64,000 nt of DNA from Acidovorax sp. Lineage in GTDB: Bacteria; Pseudomonadota; Gammaproteobacteria; Burkholderiales; Burkholderiaceae_C. Below, one piece after another: positions 63,229-64,000 of the stretch (position 1 is the stretch's first letter; each line of letters opens with the position of its first letter). Location: assembly GCF_021287135.1 (NCBI RefSeq), contig NZ_JAJTBB010000064.1, positions 18,808 to 82,807 of the forward strand, written 5' to 3'. The notes under the pieces are model-generated. The model made no database searches, was not told where the DNA came from, and was given only the letters and a program-made list of their open reading frames with translations. A program made the translations under genes and the position numbers.

Positions 63229-64000
63229 ATGTCCCATCCCAAGAACCGCCTGCCGGCGCTCTCCGTACTGGCTGCTGCCCTGGCGTCCCTGGCCTGGCCC
63301 CTGGCAGCCCGGGCCGCCGTACCTGCCGGCGCCGCCGCGGAAATCATCAGCCTGCAGGGTGCGGGTGACCAGCGGACTGCCGCCGCGGCCGACTGGCAGC
63401 CCGCCCGCCCCGCCCAGCCCCTGGGCACCGGCGACTTCGTGCGCACGCGCCAGGCCGCCAAGATGGCGCTGCTGTTTGCCGACGACACGCAGCTGCGCCT
63501 GCACCAGAACACGGTCCTGCAGGTCAAGGGCGTGGCCACGCCCGCCCAGCCCGTGACCACGCTGCTGCTGAACGCCGGCCGCGCCTGGACCCAGACGCGC
63601 CGTGCCGACGGCAGCCGGCTCAACCTGGAAACCCCGGCCGCCACCGCCGCCATCCGTGGCACCGACTGGGACCTGAGCGTGGAGGACGACGGCCGCACGG
63701 TGCTCACCGTGCTGTCGGGCACGGTGGAGTTCTCCAACGCGCAAGGGCAGGTGTCGGTGAGTGCGAACGAAGCGGCGGTGGCCGAGGTGGGCAAGGCCCC
63801 GGTCAAGCTGGTGCTGAGCCAGCCGCGCGACCGCATCCAGTGGGTGAACGCCCTGCGCGCGGACCCTTCGCCTGCGCTGGCCGCCGAGCCGGTGCCGGGG
63901 CCCCTGGCGCCCGTGCAGGCCGCCCTGCGGGCGCGCGACCTGGGTGCCGCCCGCGCCGCGCTGGCGCAGGCCCGCGCCGCTGGCGCGCCCGCTGGCTGGG
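63229..64000 (+). CDS. FecR domain protein, exported (3' end beyond window)
   Basis: 257 codons from the ATG at 63229 to the window edge, no stop. Signal peptide about 1-28 (cleavage near A-R-A-A). A FecR beta domain follows (about 40-200): P-L-G-T-G-D-F-V-R-T-R, A-L-L-F-A-D-D-T-Q-L-R-L, A-G-R-A-W-T-Q-T-R and T-A-A-I-R-G-T-D-W-D-L-S-V. The last visible part is Ala/Arg-rich helices that may start a repeat domain. Without the C-terminus the role cannot be given; it is not next to a FecI sigma factor here. Confidence 0.88.
   Translation, partial: MSHPKNRLPALSVLAAALASLAWPLAARAAVPAGAAAEIISLQGAGDQRTAAAADWQPARPAQPLGTGDFVRTRQAAKMALLFADDTQLRLHQNTVLQVKGVATPAQPVTTLLLNAGRAWTQTRRADGSRLNLETPAATAAIRGTDWDLSVEDDGRTVLTVLSGTVEFSNAQGQVSVSANEAAVAEVGKAPVKLVLSQPRDRIQWVNALRADPSPALAAEPVPGPLAPVQAALRARDLGAARAALAQARAAGAPAGW

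Overview
The window looks like chromosomal DNA of a high-GC betaproteobacterium of the Burkholderiales, most likely family Comamonadaceae (Acidovorax-like). The grounds are the strong G/C third-position bias, the rpmH-rnpA-yidD-yidC-mnmE block divergent from dnaA-dnaN-gyrB, the metX-metW pair, protocatechuate 4,5-dioxygenase genes, and several intergenic repeat families of a kind I associate with this family. The species call is inference. I see no rRNA, tRNA, CRISPR array, prophage or insertion sequence.

Layout. 1-2.5 kb: 5' part of a TrhA/hemolysin III gene, then ubiV and ubiU for oxygen-independent ubiquinone synthesis. 2.7-12.4 kb: MFS carrier, LysR regulator, two M20 peptidases, YidB-like protein, monoacylglycerol lipase, diguanylate cyclase, exported glycerophosphodiesterase. 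12.5-15.1 kb: metXW behind a terminator-like leader, then an MneA-type Mn exporter behind a yybP-ykoY Mn riboswitch. 15.2-16.5 kb: two tandem glycine-rich RRM proteins with matching leaders. 16.6-22.6 kb: SDR, lptC-kdsC-kdsD (LPS core/export), a Kef-type antiporter, apt. 22.7-35.6 kb: mnmE-yidC-yidD-rnpA-rpmH on the minus strand, the presumed oriC side, dnaA-dnaN-gyrB on the plus strand, then a DUF4143 ATPase preceded by a perfect 17-bp inverted repeat.

35.6-43.7 kb: YkgJ-type cysteine-cluster protein, OsmC, a serine beta-lactamase-like hydrolase, a thiol-redox cluster (DUF2147, CcdA, thioredoxin) divergent from a two-component system, DUF72, acylphosphatase and a 2[4Fe-4S] ferredoxin. 43.7-45.4 kb: homoserine dehydrogenase behind a Thr/Ile leader peptide and terminator, i.e. 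a thr attenuator. 45.4-45.8 kb: dense palindromic repeats. 45.8-55.6 kb: PaiB-like and OsmC-like genes divergent from a MocR regulator, a membrane-anchored metallo-beta-lactamase-fold hydrolase divergent from a TetR regulator with two operator-like palindromes, gamma carbonic anhydrase, a B12-binding radical SAM protein, and an MFS carrier divergent from a LysR gene. 55.6-64 kb: pmdAB (protocatechuate ring cleavage) with a divergent LysR gene, a membrane PQQ-dependent sugar/quinate-type dehydrogenase, two tandem small paralogous unknown proteins, a class I glutamine-amidotransferase-like hydrolase, and the start of a FecR-domain protein cut by the window edge.

The regulatory RNA content is the most notable part: a Mn riboswitch, a Thr attenuator, a terminator abutting the metX start codon, and duplicated leaders of the RRM genes. 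Several long opposite-strand ORFs are shadows caused by the high GC content and are not annotated.
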